The notes below the pieces were generated by a model, which did not search any database, was not told where the DNA came from, and was given only the letters and a program-made list of their open reading frames with translations. 31,817 bases of DNA, from positions 1 through 31,817 of the forward strand of contig JAHBAN010000130.1 in NCBI GenBank assembly GCA_018500075.1, given 5' to 3'. Both the position numbers and the translations under genes were made by a program. Positions 7,357 to 14,444 of the stretch are shown here, piece after piece (within the stretch, counting starts at the first letter, position 1; the number at the start of each line of letters is the position of its first letter). This DNA is from Flavobacteriia bacterium. GTDB taxonomy: Bacteria > Bacteroidota > Bacteroidia > Flavobacteriales > Flavobacteriaceae.

Positions 7357-7998
7357 ATGACAGTCGAAACATGGATCGCCTTCGTCCTCGCCTCCTCGGT
7401 GCTTCTGATGATCCCCGGACCGACGATCCTTCTGGTGATGAGCTACGCCATCTCCAAGGGCCGCTCGGTGGCGCTGGCCTCCGCTGCGGGCGTCGCTCTG
7501 GGGGATCTGGTCGCCATGTCGGCCTCGCTCGCGGGCCTTGGCGCGCTGGTTCTGGCCTCGGCCACGGCGTTTTCGGTGCTCAAATGGGTCGGTGCGGCCT
7601 ATCTGGTCTATCTCGGCGTCACGCTGCTGCGCTCGGCCCGCAACGGCCAGGAGGACAGCCTCGCACTGCCCAAGGCAGATCAGAGCGTCACGCCGCGCGG
7701 CGTCTTTGCCCACGCCGCCGCCGTCACCGCGCTCAACCCCAAGAGCATCGCGTTTTTCATCGCCTTCGTGCCGCAGTTCATCCGCCCGGAGGCGGCGGTT
7801 CTGCCCCAGATCGGCGTTCTGGTGGCCACCTTCGTCAGCCTTGCCACGCTCAACGCATTGGCCTATGCGCTCCTCGCGGATCACCTCCGCAGCTTCTTTT
7901 CCCAGCCCAGAGCGCTCGTCTGGATGACCCGCACCGGCGGCGCAACCCTGATCGCCATGGGTCTCTTCACCGCCACGCTCAAACGCGCAACCTCTTAG
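7357..7998 (+). CDS. LysE/RhtB-family exporter
   Basis: A 213-residue inner-membrane protein of the LysE superfamily, members of which export amino acids or related small metabolites. The first segment ends with LMIPGPTILLVMSY, carrying the conserved PGP motif, and the mid-protein motif ALNPKSIAFFIAFVPQF is typical of the RhtB branch. About six hydrophobic segments fit the usual fold. It lies 49 bp after mtnP and 8 bp before apt, whose ribosome site overlaps its stop codon, so the three genes are probably one transcript. The substrate is unknown; its place between two adenine-salvage genes raises a purine, methylthioribose or methionine-like compound as possibilities, with no direct sequence support. 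Confidence 0.9.
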   Translation: MTVETWIAFVLASSVLLMIPGPTILLVMSYAISKGRSVALASAAGVALGDLVAMSASLAGLGALVLASATAFSVLKWVGAAYLVYLGVTLLRSARNGQEDSLALPKADQSVTPRGVFAHAAAVTALNPKSIAFFIAFVPQFIRPEAAVLPQIGVLVATFVSLATLNALAYALLADHLRSFFSQPRALVWMTRTGGATLIAMGLFTATLKRATS

Positions 7999-8006
7999 GA
8001 CCCGAC

Positions 8007-8537
8007 ATGAAAGCCGTCAAAGACTACATCCGCACCATTGTTGATTTCCCCCATGAGGGCATTCTCTTTCGCGATGTCACAACGCTCTTTGCCGATCCGC
8101 GCGGCTTTCGCATGGCGATTGACCAGATGTTACACCCCTACGCAGGGATGCAGATCGACAAGGTCGTCGGCCTTGAGGCGCGCGGCTTTATCCTTGGCGG
8201 CGCAATCGCGCACCAGCTCTCTGTCGGCTTCGTGCCGATCCGCAAGAAAGGCAAGCTCCCCGGCGCGGTGATCTCGGAGCACTATACGCTCGAATACGGC
8301 GAGGCGATTGTCGAAATCCACGATGACGCCATCCAAGCGGGCGAGAAAATTCTCGTGGTCGATGACCTGCTCGCCACAGGCGGCACAGCCGAAGCCGGCA
8401 TCAAGCTGATCGAGCGTTTGGGCGGCGAAATCATCAGCTGCGCCTTCGTGATCGACCTGCCCGATCTCGGCGGGCGCAAGCGCCTTGAGGCGCTTGGCAT
8501 GGACGTCATGGCGCTCTGCGAATTCGAAGGGCTGTAA
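8007..8537 (+). CDS. apt: Adenine phosphoribosyltransferase
   Basis: Converts adenine and PRPP to AMP and pyrophosphate in the cytoplasm. The 176-residue product fits bacterial Apt. It has the N-terminal FPHEGILFRDVTTLF hood segment, the EARGFILG motif (57-64), and the PRPP-binding loop ILVVDDLLATGGTA (115-128). The ATG at 8007 is chosen because TTAGGA, overlapping the stop of the preceding gene, lies 6 nt upstream and because it starts the conserved domain. It completes the salvage of adenine produced by the mtnP product two genes upstream. It converges with tldD, leaving only 8 bp between the two stops. Confidence 0.96.
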   Translation: MKAVKDYIRTIVDFPHEGILFRDVTTLFADPRGFRMAIDQMLHPYAGMQIDKVVGLEARGFILGGAIAHQLSVGFVPIRKKGKLPGAVISEHYTLEYGEAIVEIHDDAIQAGEKILVVDDLLATGGTAEAGIKLIERLGGEIISCAFVIDLPDLGGRKRLEALGMDVMALCEFEGL

Positions 8538-8545
8538 CGCCCCTG

Positions 8546-9973
8546 TCAGCCTCCGGCGGCAGAGCCACCCACCGTAAGACCACCAATCATAACAGTGGGT
8601 TGGCCGACACCCACAGGCACCCATTGCCCCGCCTTGCCGCAGTTGCCCATGCCCGGATCCAGCGCCATATCGTTGCCCAGCGCGCGGATGTTTTTCAGCG
8701 CTGTCGCCCCGTCGCCAATCAGCGTGGCCCCCTTCACAGGCTCCATCACCTTGCCATTTCTCACACGGTAGGCCTCGGTGCAGGAGAAGACAAACTTGCC
8801 ATTGGTGATGTCGACCTGCCCGCCGCCAAAGCCCACGGCCCAGATGCCGTCTTTCAGCTCGGCCACAATATCCTCCGGCGCCGCCGTGCCCCCCAGCATA
8901 TAGGTATTGGTCATCCGCGGCATCGGCGCGTGCTGAAAGCTCTCGCGCCGCCCGTTGCCTGTCGGCTCAACCCCCATCAGCCGCGCATTCTGCCGGTCCT
9001 GCATATAGCCGACCAGAACACCATCCTCGATCAATACGGTCTTGCTGCTGGGCGTGCCCTCGTCATCAATCGAGATCGAGCCGCGCCGGTCAGGCAGGGT
9101 TCCGTCATCCAGCACGGTCACGCCCTTGGCGGCAATCTGCTGGCCCATCAGCCCGGCAAAAGCCGAGCTGCCCTTGCGGTTGAAATCGCCCTCAAGCCCG
9201 TGGCCGATCGCTTCATGCAGCAAAATACCGGGCCACCCCGGCCCCAGAACAATATCCATCTGCCCCGCAGGTGCGGGCACAGCGTCAAGATTGACAAGCG
9301 CAACACGCAGCGCCTCGCGCGCTCTGGCCCGCCAGCTTGCAGGCTCCAAGAGGCTGGTGAGCGCGATGCGCCCGCCGCCGCCCGCCGAGCCGCTTTCGCG
9401 CCGCCCGTCCTGTTCGACAATCACCCCGACGTTGAGCCGCACCATCGGGCGCACATCGGCCAGCCTTTGACCCCCGACACGCAGAATTTCGACTTCCTGA
9501 TAGCTCGCAGACACAGAGGCCGTCACCTGCACCACCCTGCGATCAAGGCCGCGCGCATAGGCGTCAATCTCTTTCAAAATATCCAGCTTGGCCGAAAACC
9601 CCGCGCTCTCGATCGGGTCAATCGCTTCGTAAAGCCGCGTGTTTGTGCCCTTTGGCCCGACAGCCATGGTGCCGCCGCCCGCACCCACAGCAAGGCGCGC
9701 CGTCTCCACGGCGCGCGTCATCGCCGCTTCGCTGATCTCGGTGGAATGCGCATATCCCGCCACCTCGCCAAGCACAGCCCGCAAACCGAAACCTTGCGAT
9801 GTGTCAAAACTGGCCGTTTTGACGCGCCCGTCATCCAAAACAAGCGCCTCAGACTTTGAGCGCTCCAGAAAAAGCTCGCCATCCTCCGCGCCGGCACAGG
9901 CTTTCTCTATTAAATTAAGGGCTTTTCGCTCGTCGACTTCTGTCTCAAAGGGGCGAAACGGCGCGTGTGTCAT
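8546..9973 (-). CDS. tldD: Metalloprotease TldD
   Basis: Subunit of the cytoplasmic TldD/TldE (PmbA) heterodimeric zinc protease, which trims unfolded or leader-type peptides. The 475 residues match TldD length. The active-site helix LLHEAIGHGLEGD gives the HExxxH motif (His253, Glu254, His258) that distinguishes TldD from its inactive partner. The conserved C-terminal GGGQVDITNGKFVFSC segment, with the Cys expected to bind zinc, is also present. The partner gene tldE/pmbA is not in the window. AGGAAG lies 5 nt upstream of the ATG. It diverges from the oxidase cluster, and an FNR-type box lies 33-46 bp upstream of its start. Confidence 0.95.
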   Translation of the reverse strand: MTHAPFRPFETEVDERKALNLIEKACAGAEDGELFLERSKSEALVLDDGRVKTASFDTSQGFGLRAVLGEVAGYAHSTEISEAAMTRAVETARLAVGAGGGTMAVGPKGTNTRLYEAIDPIESAGFSAKLDILKEIDAYARGLDRRVVQVTASVSASYQEVEILRVGGQRLADVRPMVRLNVGVIVEQDGRRESGSAGGGGRIALTSLLEPASWRARAREALRVALVNLDAVPAPAGQMDIVLGPGWPGILLHEAIGHGLEGDFNRKGSSAFAGLMGQQIAAKGVTVLDDGTLPDRRGSISIDDEGTPSSKTVLIEDGVLVGYMQDRQNARLMGVEPTGNGRRESFQHAPMPRMTNTYMLGGTAAPEDIVAELKDGIWAVGFGGGQVDITNGKFVFSCTEAYRVRNGKVMEPVKGATLIGDGATALKNIRALGNDMALDPGMGNCGKAGQWVPVGVGQPTVMIGGLTVGGSAAGG

Positions 9974-10005
9974 GATTCTTCCTGTCTGGCTCGGTGCGTA
10001 TTTTC

Positions 10006-10019
10006 TTGATCTAAATCAA
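10006..10019. promoter_or_regulatory. FNR/FnrL-type binding site
   Basis: TTGAT-CTAA-ATCAA is a perfect match to the FNR/Crp-type consensus TTGAT-N4-ATCAA recognised by oxygen-responsive FnrL proteins in Rhodobacteraceae. It lies in the 195-bp gap between divergent tldD (33 bp away) and coxB (150 bp away). If it were an activator site centred at -41.5 for coxB, transcription would start near 10054; repression of either gene is equally possible. Confidence 0.75.
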
Positions 10020-10042
10020 AAAAGCGTCTCTTTGACGCAAGC

Positions 10043-10054
10043 GACAATATTGTC
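10043..10054. promoter_or_regulatory. Perfect 12-bp palindrome upstream of coxB
   Basis: GACAATATTGTC reads the same on both strands and lies 24 bp downstream of the FNR-type box. A TTGACG that could be a -35 element is at 10032-10037, which would place the palindrome inside the promoter spacer. No matching -10 is evident at normal spacing, so whether this is an operator is open. Confidence 0.45.
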
Positions 10055-10168
10055 TCTGCGCTCAGAATATGGTTTCTGATGCTCCAAGACGCAATGGGCC
10101 GAGACGTGAGTCTCTGGTTCTATTTGCTTTACGACAAAACAGAGATACTCAACCGATCAGGGTGAACC

Positions 10169-11011
10169 ATGCGAATTCTTTCTTCTCTTCTGGCTCTTAT
10201 GACAGCCTTTCTTGCCGCTCCTGCAATGGCACAAGACGCTGTAGAGCGTGTCGGCAAGCCTGTAGACGGCGCGCTGAACTTCCAGTTCGCAGCAACCGAA
10301 CTGGCCCGCGACATTCACTGGCTCGACACAGCGATCAACTGGATCATCTTTGCGATCTGCCTTTTGGTGATCGGCCTCGTCCTCTGGATCATTGTCCGTC
10401 ACAACCGCAAGGCCAACCCTGTTCCCGCGACCTTCACCCACAACACACCGATCGAGGTCATGTGGACCCTGATCCCGGTTCTGATCCTTGTGTTCATCGG
10501 GGCGTTCTCTCTGCCGGTTCTGTTCAAGCAACAGATCATCCCCGAAGGGGAAGTGAACATCAAAGTCACTGGCTACCAGTGGTATTGGGGCTATGAATAC
10601 ACCGATGAAGAGTTCGGCTTTGAAAGCTTCCTCGTGCAGCGCGAAAACCTCGCAAGCTATGGCTACTCGGACGATGAATACCTTCTGGCGACAGACACCC
10701 GCATCGTTGTGCCGGTCAACAAAACAGTCGTTATGACAGTGACCGCCGCAGATGTGATCCACTCCTGGGCCATGCCGGCCTTTGGCGTGAAGCAAGACGC
10801 CGTTCCCGGCCGCCTCGCGCAGCTCTGGTTCAAAGCCGAAAAAGAAGGTCTCTACTTCGGCCAGTGTTCCGAGCTTTGCGGCAAGGACCACGCCTATATG
10901 CCAATCACGCTCGAAGTCGTGAGCCAGGAGGCCTATGACACTTGGCTGGTTGGCGCGAAAGAAGAGTTCGCCGGCGTGACTGCACCCGTTGCTGTGGCAC
11001 TGGCTGACTGA
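10169..11011 (+). CDS. coxB: Cytochrome c oxidase (aa3-type) subunit II, CuA protein
   Basis: Accepts electrons from cytochrome c at the binuclear CuA centre and passes them to subunit I. The 280 residues start with a signal peptide ending AMA (cleavage after residue 21), then two membrane helices (about 55-77 and 96-118). The periplasmic cupredoxin domain follows. The CuA ligands are all visible: His198 in VIHSW, and Cys233, Glu235, Cys237, His241 and Met244 in GQCSELCGKDHAYM. The aromatic electron-entry patch GYQWYWGYEY (135-144) is also present. AGGGTG lies before the ATG. It is the first gene of the oxidase cluster, downstream of an FNR-type box, and is separated from ctaB by a hairpin. 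Subunit I is not in the window. Confidence 0.97.
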   Translation: MRILSSLLALMTAFLAAPAMAQDAVERVGKPVDGALNFQFAATELARDIHWLDTAINWIIFAICLLVIGLVLWIIVRHNRKANPVPATFTHNTPIEVMWTLIPVLILVFIGAFSLPVLFKQQIIPEGEVNIKVTGYQWYWGYEYTDEEFGFESFLVQRENLASYGYSDDEYLLATDTRIVVPVNKTVVMTVTAADVIHSWAMPAFGVKQDAVPGRLAQLWFKAEKEGLYFGQCSELCGKDHAYMPITLEVVSQEAYDTWLVGAKEEFAGVTAPVAVALAD

Positions 11012-11023
11012 TAAATTGCGGGT

Positions 11024-11041
11024 GGGGCAGCGCGCTGCCCC
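11024..11041 (+). terminator. Hairpin between coxB and ctaB (possible attenuator)
   Basis: GGGGCAG-CGCG-CTGCCCC is a perfect 18-bp palindrome, giving a 7-bp GC-rich stem with a CGCG loop, 12 bp after the coxB stop. It is followed by TTCC rather than a T-run, so full intrinsic termination is unlikely. Partial termination, or protection of the coxB mRNA 3' end, would lower expression of assembly genes relative to the structural subunit. Confidence 0.5.
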
Positions 11042-11071
11042 TTCCGTCCTCACCCGATCCAGAGAGATGGC

Positions 11072-12013
11072 ATGAGCGATATTTCGACCAACACACGAAT
11101 TGACAGCGGCGACGCAGGGTTTGGCGACTACTTCGCCTTGCTCAAGCCGCGCGTGATGTCGCTTGTGGTCTTCACAGCGCTTGTCGGGCTGCTCGCTGCG
11201 CCTGTGCCTGTGCACCCGCTGCTGGCGTTTGCCGCCATCCTTTTTGTGGCGATCGGCGGCGGCGCCTCTGGGGCGCTCAATATGTGGTATGATGCCGATA
11301 TCGACCGCATCATGCGCCGCACCCAGAGCCGCCCCATTCCGGCGGGCAAGATTTCGGAGAGCGAAACCTTTGCCTTCGGTATGTTTCTGTCGGTTTTCTC
11401 GGTGATAATGCTGGCCCTCGCAAGCAACTTTGTGGCTGCGGCGCTTCTGGCCTTCACGATCTTCTTTTACGTTGTGGTCTATACCATGTGGCTCAAACGC
11501 TGGACGCCACAAAACATCGTTATCGGCGGTGCCGCAGGGGCTTTCCCGCCCATGATCGGCTGGGCCGTGGCCACAGGCGGCGTCAGTGTCGAAAGCGTTC
11601 TGATGTTCACTCTGATCTTCATGTGGACGCCGCCCCATTTCTGGGCGCTGGCTCTGTTCATGAAGTCAGATTACCGCGACGCCGGCGTGCCCATGCTCAC
11701 CGTCACACATGGCCGCAAAGCGACCCGCGCCCATATCATCATCTACACAGTCCTGCTCGCGCCAATCGCAGTGGGCACAGGCTTCACAAGCATCGGTGGC
11801 CCCGTCTATCTGGCAACCGCCCTACTGCTCAATGCGGTCTTCCTCAAAGGCGCATGGGATATCTGGCGCCGCGCCGAGGCCACCGCCGAAGCAGACGATT
11901 ACAAAACAGAAAAGCGCTTCTTTGCGTTCTCGATCTTCTATCTTTTCGCTCATTTCGTCGCCATTCTGGTGGAAAAGGGCCTTGCCCCCTACGGTCTTGG
12001 AGGCTGGTCATGA
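11072..12013 (+). CDS. ctaB: Protoheme IX farnesyltransferase (heme O synthase)
   Basis: Integral membrane prenyltransferase that adds a farnesyl group to heme b to make heme O, the precursor of the heme A used by aa3 oxidase. The 313 residues fit CtaB/Cox10. The first Asp-rich motif is NMWYDADID (Asn70, Asp74, Asp78), followed by RRTQSRPIP. The loop DYRDAGVPMLTVTHGRKAT is the second conserved cytoplasmic region. Several hydrophobic segments fill the rest. An AGAGAG ribosome site precedes the ATG. Its stop overlaps the start of the next small gene by 4 bp (ATGA), indicating coupled translation within the oxidase operon. Confidence 0.96.
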   Translation: MSDISTNTRIDSGDAGFGDYFALLKPRVMSLVVFTALVGLLAAPVPVHPLLAFAAILFVAIGGGASGALNMWYDADIDRIMRRTQSRPIPAGKISESETFAFGMFLSVFSVIMLALASNFVAAALLAFTIFFYVVVYTMWLKRWTPQNIVIGGAAGAFPPMIGWAVATGGVSVESVLMFTLIFMWTPPHFWALALFMKSDYRDAGVPMLTVTHGRKATRAHIIIYTVLLAPIAVGTGFTSIGGPVYLATALLLNAVFLKGAWDIWRRAEATAEADDYKTEKRFFAFSIFYLFAHFVAILVEKGLAPYGLGGWS

Positions 12014-12258
12014 GCAGCAACGGCAACAGCAACAGTGCCCCCCGTGTCGAGCACGAAATTCACGGCCGCCGCCGCAGCCGCAATGTCGGCCTCGGGATTG
12101 TGCTTGGCTCGTTCGTTTTTCTCGTCATGGGGATGACCTACGTCAAACTGACCGCGCAAAACGCGGCCATGGCGGCAGAACACAGCAAAAAAGTAGCGGC
12201 CGAAGCCGCAGCCCAAGGGACAGCCACATCAACGTCTTCACAGGAGATAAGTGACTGA
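12010..12258 (+). CDS. Small single-span membrane protein of the oxidase cluster (CoxF-like position)
   Basis: An 82-residue protein with a polar, basic N-terminus (HGRRRSRN), one hydrophobic segment (VGLGIVLGSFVFLVMGMTYV, about 26-45), and an Ala/Lys/Ser-rich tail, so it should be a bitopic inner-membrane protein with the basic side in the cytoplasm. It overlaps ctaB by 4 bp and ctaG by 1 bp (TGATG), which makes it a real coupled gene despite its small size. Small genes in this slot are known in alphaproteobacterial oxidase clusters and are usually labelled CoxF-like or hypothetical assembly factors. Its biochemical role cannot be read from sequence; help with CtaG or heme delivery is a guess from position. 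Confidence 0.85.
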   Translation: MSSNGNSNSAPRVEHEIHGRRRSRNVGLGIVLGSFVFLVMGMTYVKLTAQNAAMAAEHSKKVAAEAAAQGTATSTSSQEISD

Positions 12259-12833
12259 TGGCCCTTAAAGGTAAAAACAAAACTCTGGCCCAAACCGTGA
12301 GCGTTGTTGTGCTCATGGGTGCGCTCGCATGGGCCTCTGTGCCGTTTTATGACTGGTTCTGCCGGGTGACGGGCTTTGGCGGCGTCACCAATACCGCCGA
12401 GGCTGGCTCTGATGTGATCCTCGACCAGAAGATCAAAATCCGCTTTGACGCCTCGATCGAGCGCGACTTCCCATGGACCTTCAAGCCCATGCAGCGCGAA
12501 ATGGAAGTGCGCATCGGCGAGACCGGCCTCGCGTTTTACGAGGCCCACAACCCGACAGACCGCCCCGTTGCCGGCTCGGCGGCCTACAACGTAACGCCCT
12601 ATGAGGCGGGTGGCTTTTTCACCAAGATTGATTGCTTCTGCTTTGAAGAACAGGTGCTTCAGCCTGGCGAGCGGGTGCAAATGCCTGTGACCTTCTTTGT
12701 TGACCCAGAGATTGTCACAGACCGCGAAGGGCAGTATGTCCATACTATAACTTTGGGCTACACGTTCTACGAAATAGACCTGCCAGAAGCGCAAGCTTCA
12801 CTGGAGACAGGCGAAAATACGAACCTTAACTAA
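12258..12833 (+). CDS. ctaG: Cytochrome c oxidase assembly protein CtaG (Cox11)
   Basis: Membrane-anchored copper chaperone that delivers copper to the CuB site of subunit I. The 191 residues contain one N-terminal membrane helix (about 11-29), a conserved Cys35 just outside it (YDWFC), and an immunoglobulin-like periplasmic domain. The copper-binding CFCF motif has Cys126 and Cys128 and is followed by the conserved EEQ. The conserved VPFYDWFC and AFYEAHNPT segments confirm the family. It starts inside the stop of the preceding small gene and is followed 28 bp later by coxC. The presence of ctaG fits an aa3-type oxidase with a CuB centre rather than a copper-free oxidase. Confidence 0.96.
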   Translation: MALKGKNKTLAQTVSVVVLMGALAWASVPFYDWFCRVTGFGGVTNTAEAGSDVILDQKIKIRFDASIERDFPWTFKPMQREMEVRIGETGLAFYEAHNPTDRPVAGSAAYNVTPYEAGGFFTKIDCFCFEEQVLQPGERVQMPVTFFVDPEIVTDREGQYVHTITLGYTFYEIDLPEAQASLETGENTNLN

Positions 12834-12861
12834 TCACATCTAGCCTCAGGCGAGGGACACC

Positions 12862-13662
12862 ATGGCGCACGAAAAAAACCACGACTACCACATTCTACCC
12901 CCTTCAGCATGGCCGCTTCTCGGCGCTCTTGCTTGCTTTGTCCTGCTCTTCGGCGCTGTGCTCTATTTCCACGATGTCACAGCCTTCGTGATGATCGCCG
13001 GCTTCCTGTTCACATTCTACGTGATGTATGGCTGGTGGTCCGAGGTTGTCCACGAAAGCAACACAGGCGACCATACGCCGGTTGTCCAGATCGGCCTGCG
13101 CTACGGTGTGGTGCTGTTCATCATGTCCGAAGTGATGTTCTTTGCCGCTTGGTTCTGGAGCTTCTTCAAGCACGCGCTCTACCCGATGGGGCCTGAAAGC
13201 CCGATGGTTGACGGCCAGTTCCCCCCTGCGGGCATCGAAACATTCGATCCATGGCACCTGCCGCTGATCAACACGCTGATCCTGCTCTGCTCGGGCGCGG
13301 CCGCGACATGGGCGCACCACGCGATGGCTCATGAAAACAACCGCCAGGACATGAAGTGGGGCCTTATTCTGGCCGTCGCTCTCGGTGTCCTCTTCACGGG
13401 CTTCCAAGCCTATGAATACAGCCACGCCGCCTTCGGCTTTGCAGGCAACATCTACGGTGCAAACTTCTTCATGGCGACCGGCTTTCACGGCTTCCACGTT
13501 GTGATCGGCACCATCTTCCTGGCCGTTTGCCTCTTCCGCCTTCAGGCGGGCCACTTCACGCCCCAAAGCCACGTCGGCTTTGAAGCGGCGGCGTGGTATT
13601 GGCACTTTGTGGATGTGGTCTGGCTTTTCCTTTTCGCCAGCGTCTACATCTGGGGCCAGTAA
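12862..13662 (+). CDS. coxC: Cytochrome c oxidase subunit III
   Basis: Integral membrane subunit III of the aa3 oxidase, which stabilises turnover and proton uptake by subunit I. The 266 residues match the full seven-helix form. The conserved acidic residue within a membrane helix is seen in IMSEVMFFAAWFW (Glu90), and the terminal helix ends with WYWHFVDVVWLFLF, a hallmark of the family. GGCGAGGGACACC before the ATG supplies the ribosome site. It closes the structural part of the cluster; a hairpin follows before surf1. Some authors call this gene ctaE. Confidence 0.97.
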   Translation: MAHEKNHDYHILPPSAWPLLGALACFVLLFGAVLYFHDVTAFVMIAGFLFTFYVMYGWWSEVVHESNTGDHTPVVQIGLRYGVVLFIMSEVMFFAAWFWSFFKHALYPMGPESPMVDGQFPPAGIETFDPWHLPLINTLILLCSGAAATWAHHAMAHENNRQDMKWGLILAVALGVLFTGFQAYEYSHAAFGFAGNIYGANFFMATGFHGFHVVIGTIFLAVCLFRLQAGHFTPQSHVGFEAAAWYWHFVDVVWLFLFASVYIWGQ

Positions 13663-13695
13663 GGCCTGACGCCTCCGGGCAGACCTCTTTGCAAG

Positions 13696-13720
13696 CGCCC
13701 CGCCTTTTCGCGGGGCGTTT
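13696..13720 (+). terminator. Hairpin after coxC
   Basis: CGCCCCGC (13696-13703) pairs with GCGGGGCG (13710-13717) around CTTTTC, an 8-bp GC-rich stem followed by only TTT. It lies 33 bp after the coxC stop and before surf1, so it is probably a partial terminator that lowers transcription into the assembly and housekeeping genes downstream. Confidence 0.6.
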
Positions 13721-13769
13721 CGCGTTTGAGCCCTTGCACCCCGGCCCCCTCTCGCCCTACTCATTCGCT

Positions 13770-14444
13770 ATGAAACACAACTGGCCTTTCCTCGTTCTGT
13801 CCGCCCTCGTGCTCGCCCTTCTGGTGAGCCTTGGCAACTGGCAGCTCGCCCGCAAAGCCGAAAAAGCAGCCTATATCGCCGCCATCCAAGCCCGCCTCAA
13901 AGCTGCGCCGGTGGCTGTTCCTGCCGCGCCTGATCCGGTGGCAGACCAGTTTCTTGCGGTGCAGGCCACTGGCCGCTTCACAGGTGGTGATATCCGTGTG
14001 CTGGTTTCGACCCGCGACTATGGCGCAGGCTACCGGATTGTGCAGGCGTTCGAGACCGGGGGCCGCCGCCTGCTCGTTGATCGCGGCTATATCCGGGTGG
14101 CTGACAAAGACGCCCCGCGCCCCGCCGGCGATGCAACCGTTGAGGGCAATCTGCACTGGCCAGAGGAGCGCGACAGCTACACCCCGGAGAACGATCTGGC
14201 CGGCAACACATGGTATGCCCGCGATGTGGCCGCACTGGCCGCGGCATTGAACACAGAAGAGGTGCTTGTCGTGGCACGCTCCGAGGCCCCCAAATCGGCG
14301 CACATCCTGCCGCTGCCGCTTGACACAAGCACAATCCCGAACCGCCATTTGGAATACATCATCACATGGTATGGATTGGCCGCCGTTTGGGTGCTAATGA
14401 CCGTCTACTTTCTGAAACGCCGAAGCGCGAAAGCGAAACAATGA
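13770..14444 (+). CDS. Surf1-family oxidase assembly protein
   Basis: Membrane protein that helps insert heme A into subunit I of aa3 oxidase. The 224-residue product has the usual layout of a membrane helix at each end: residues about 5-24 with the conserved LGNWQLARKAEK just after, and about 198-216 (ITWYGLAAVWVLMTVYFL) at the C-terminus. Between them lies a periplasmic domain with RRLLVDRGYIRV and the late motif IPNRHLEYIITWYGLA, both characteristic of Surf1. The ATG at 13770 has no clear Shine-Dalgarno; the frame is open further upstream into coxC, but the family N-terminus begins here. Its stop overlaps the thrC start (ATGA). Confidence 0.92.
   Translation: MKHNWPFLVLSALVLALLVSLGNWQLARKAEKAAYIAAIQARLKAAPVAVPAAPDPVADQFLAVQATGRFTGGDIRVLVSTRDYGAGYRIVQAFETGGRRLLVDRGYIRVADKDAPRPAGDATVEGNLHWPEERDSYTPENDLAGNTWYARDVAALAAALNTEEVLVVARSEAPKSAHILPLPLDTSTIPNRHLEYIITWYGLAAVWVLMTVYFLKRRSAKAKQ

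Noticed and set aside
10157..11638. 493-residue open frame antisense to coxB and ctaB
   Set aside because: Covers two genes with full catalytic motifs on the other strand. Its His/Asp/Arg-rich product lacks any family signature.
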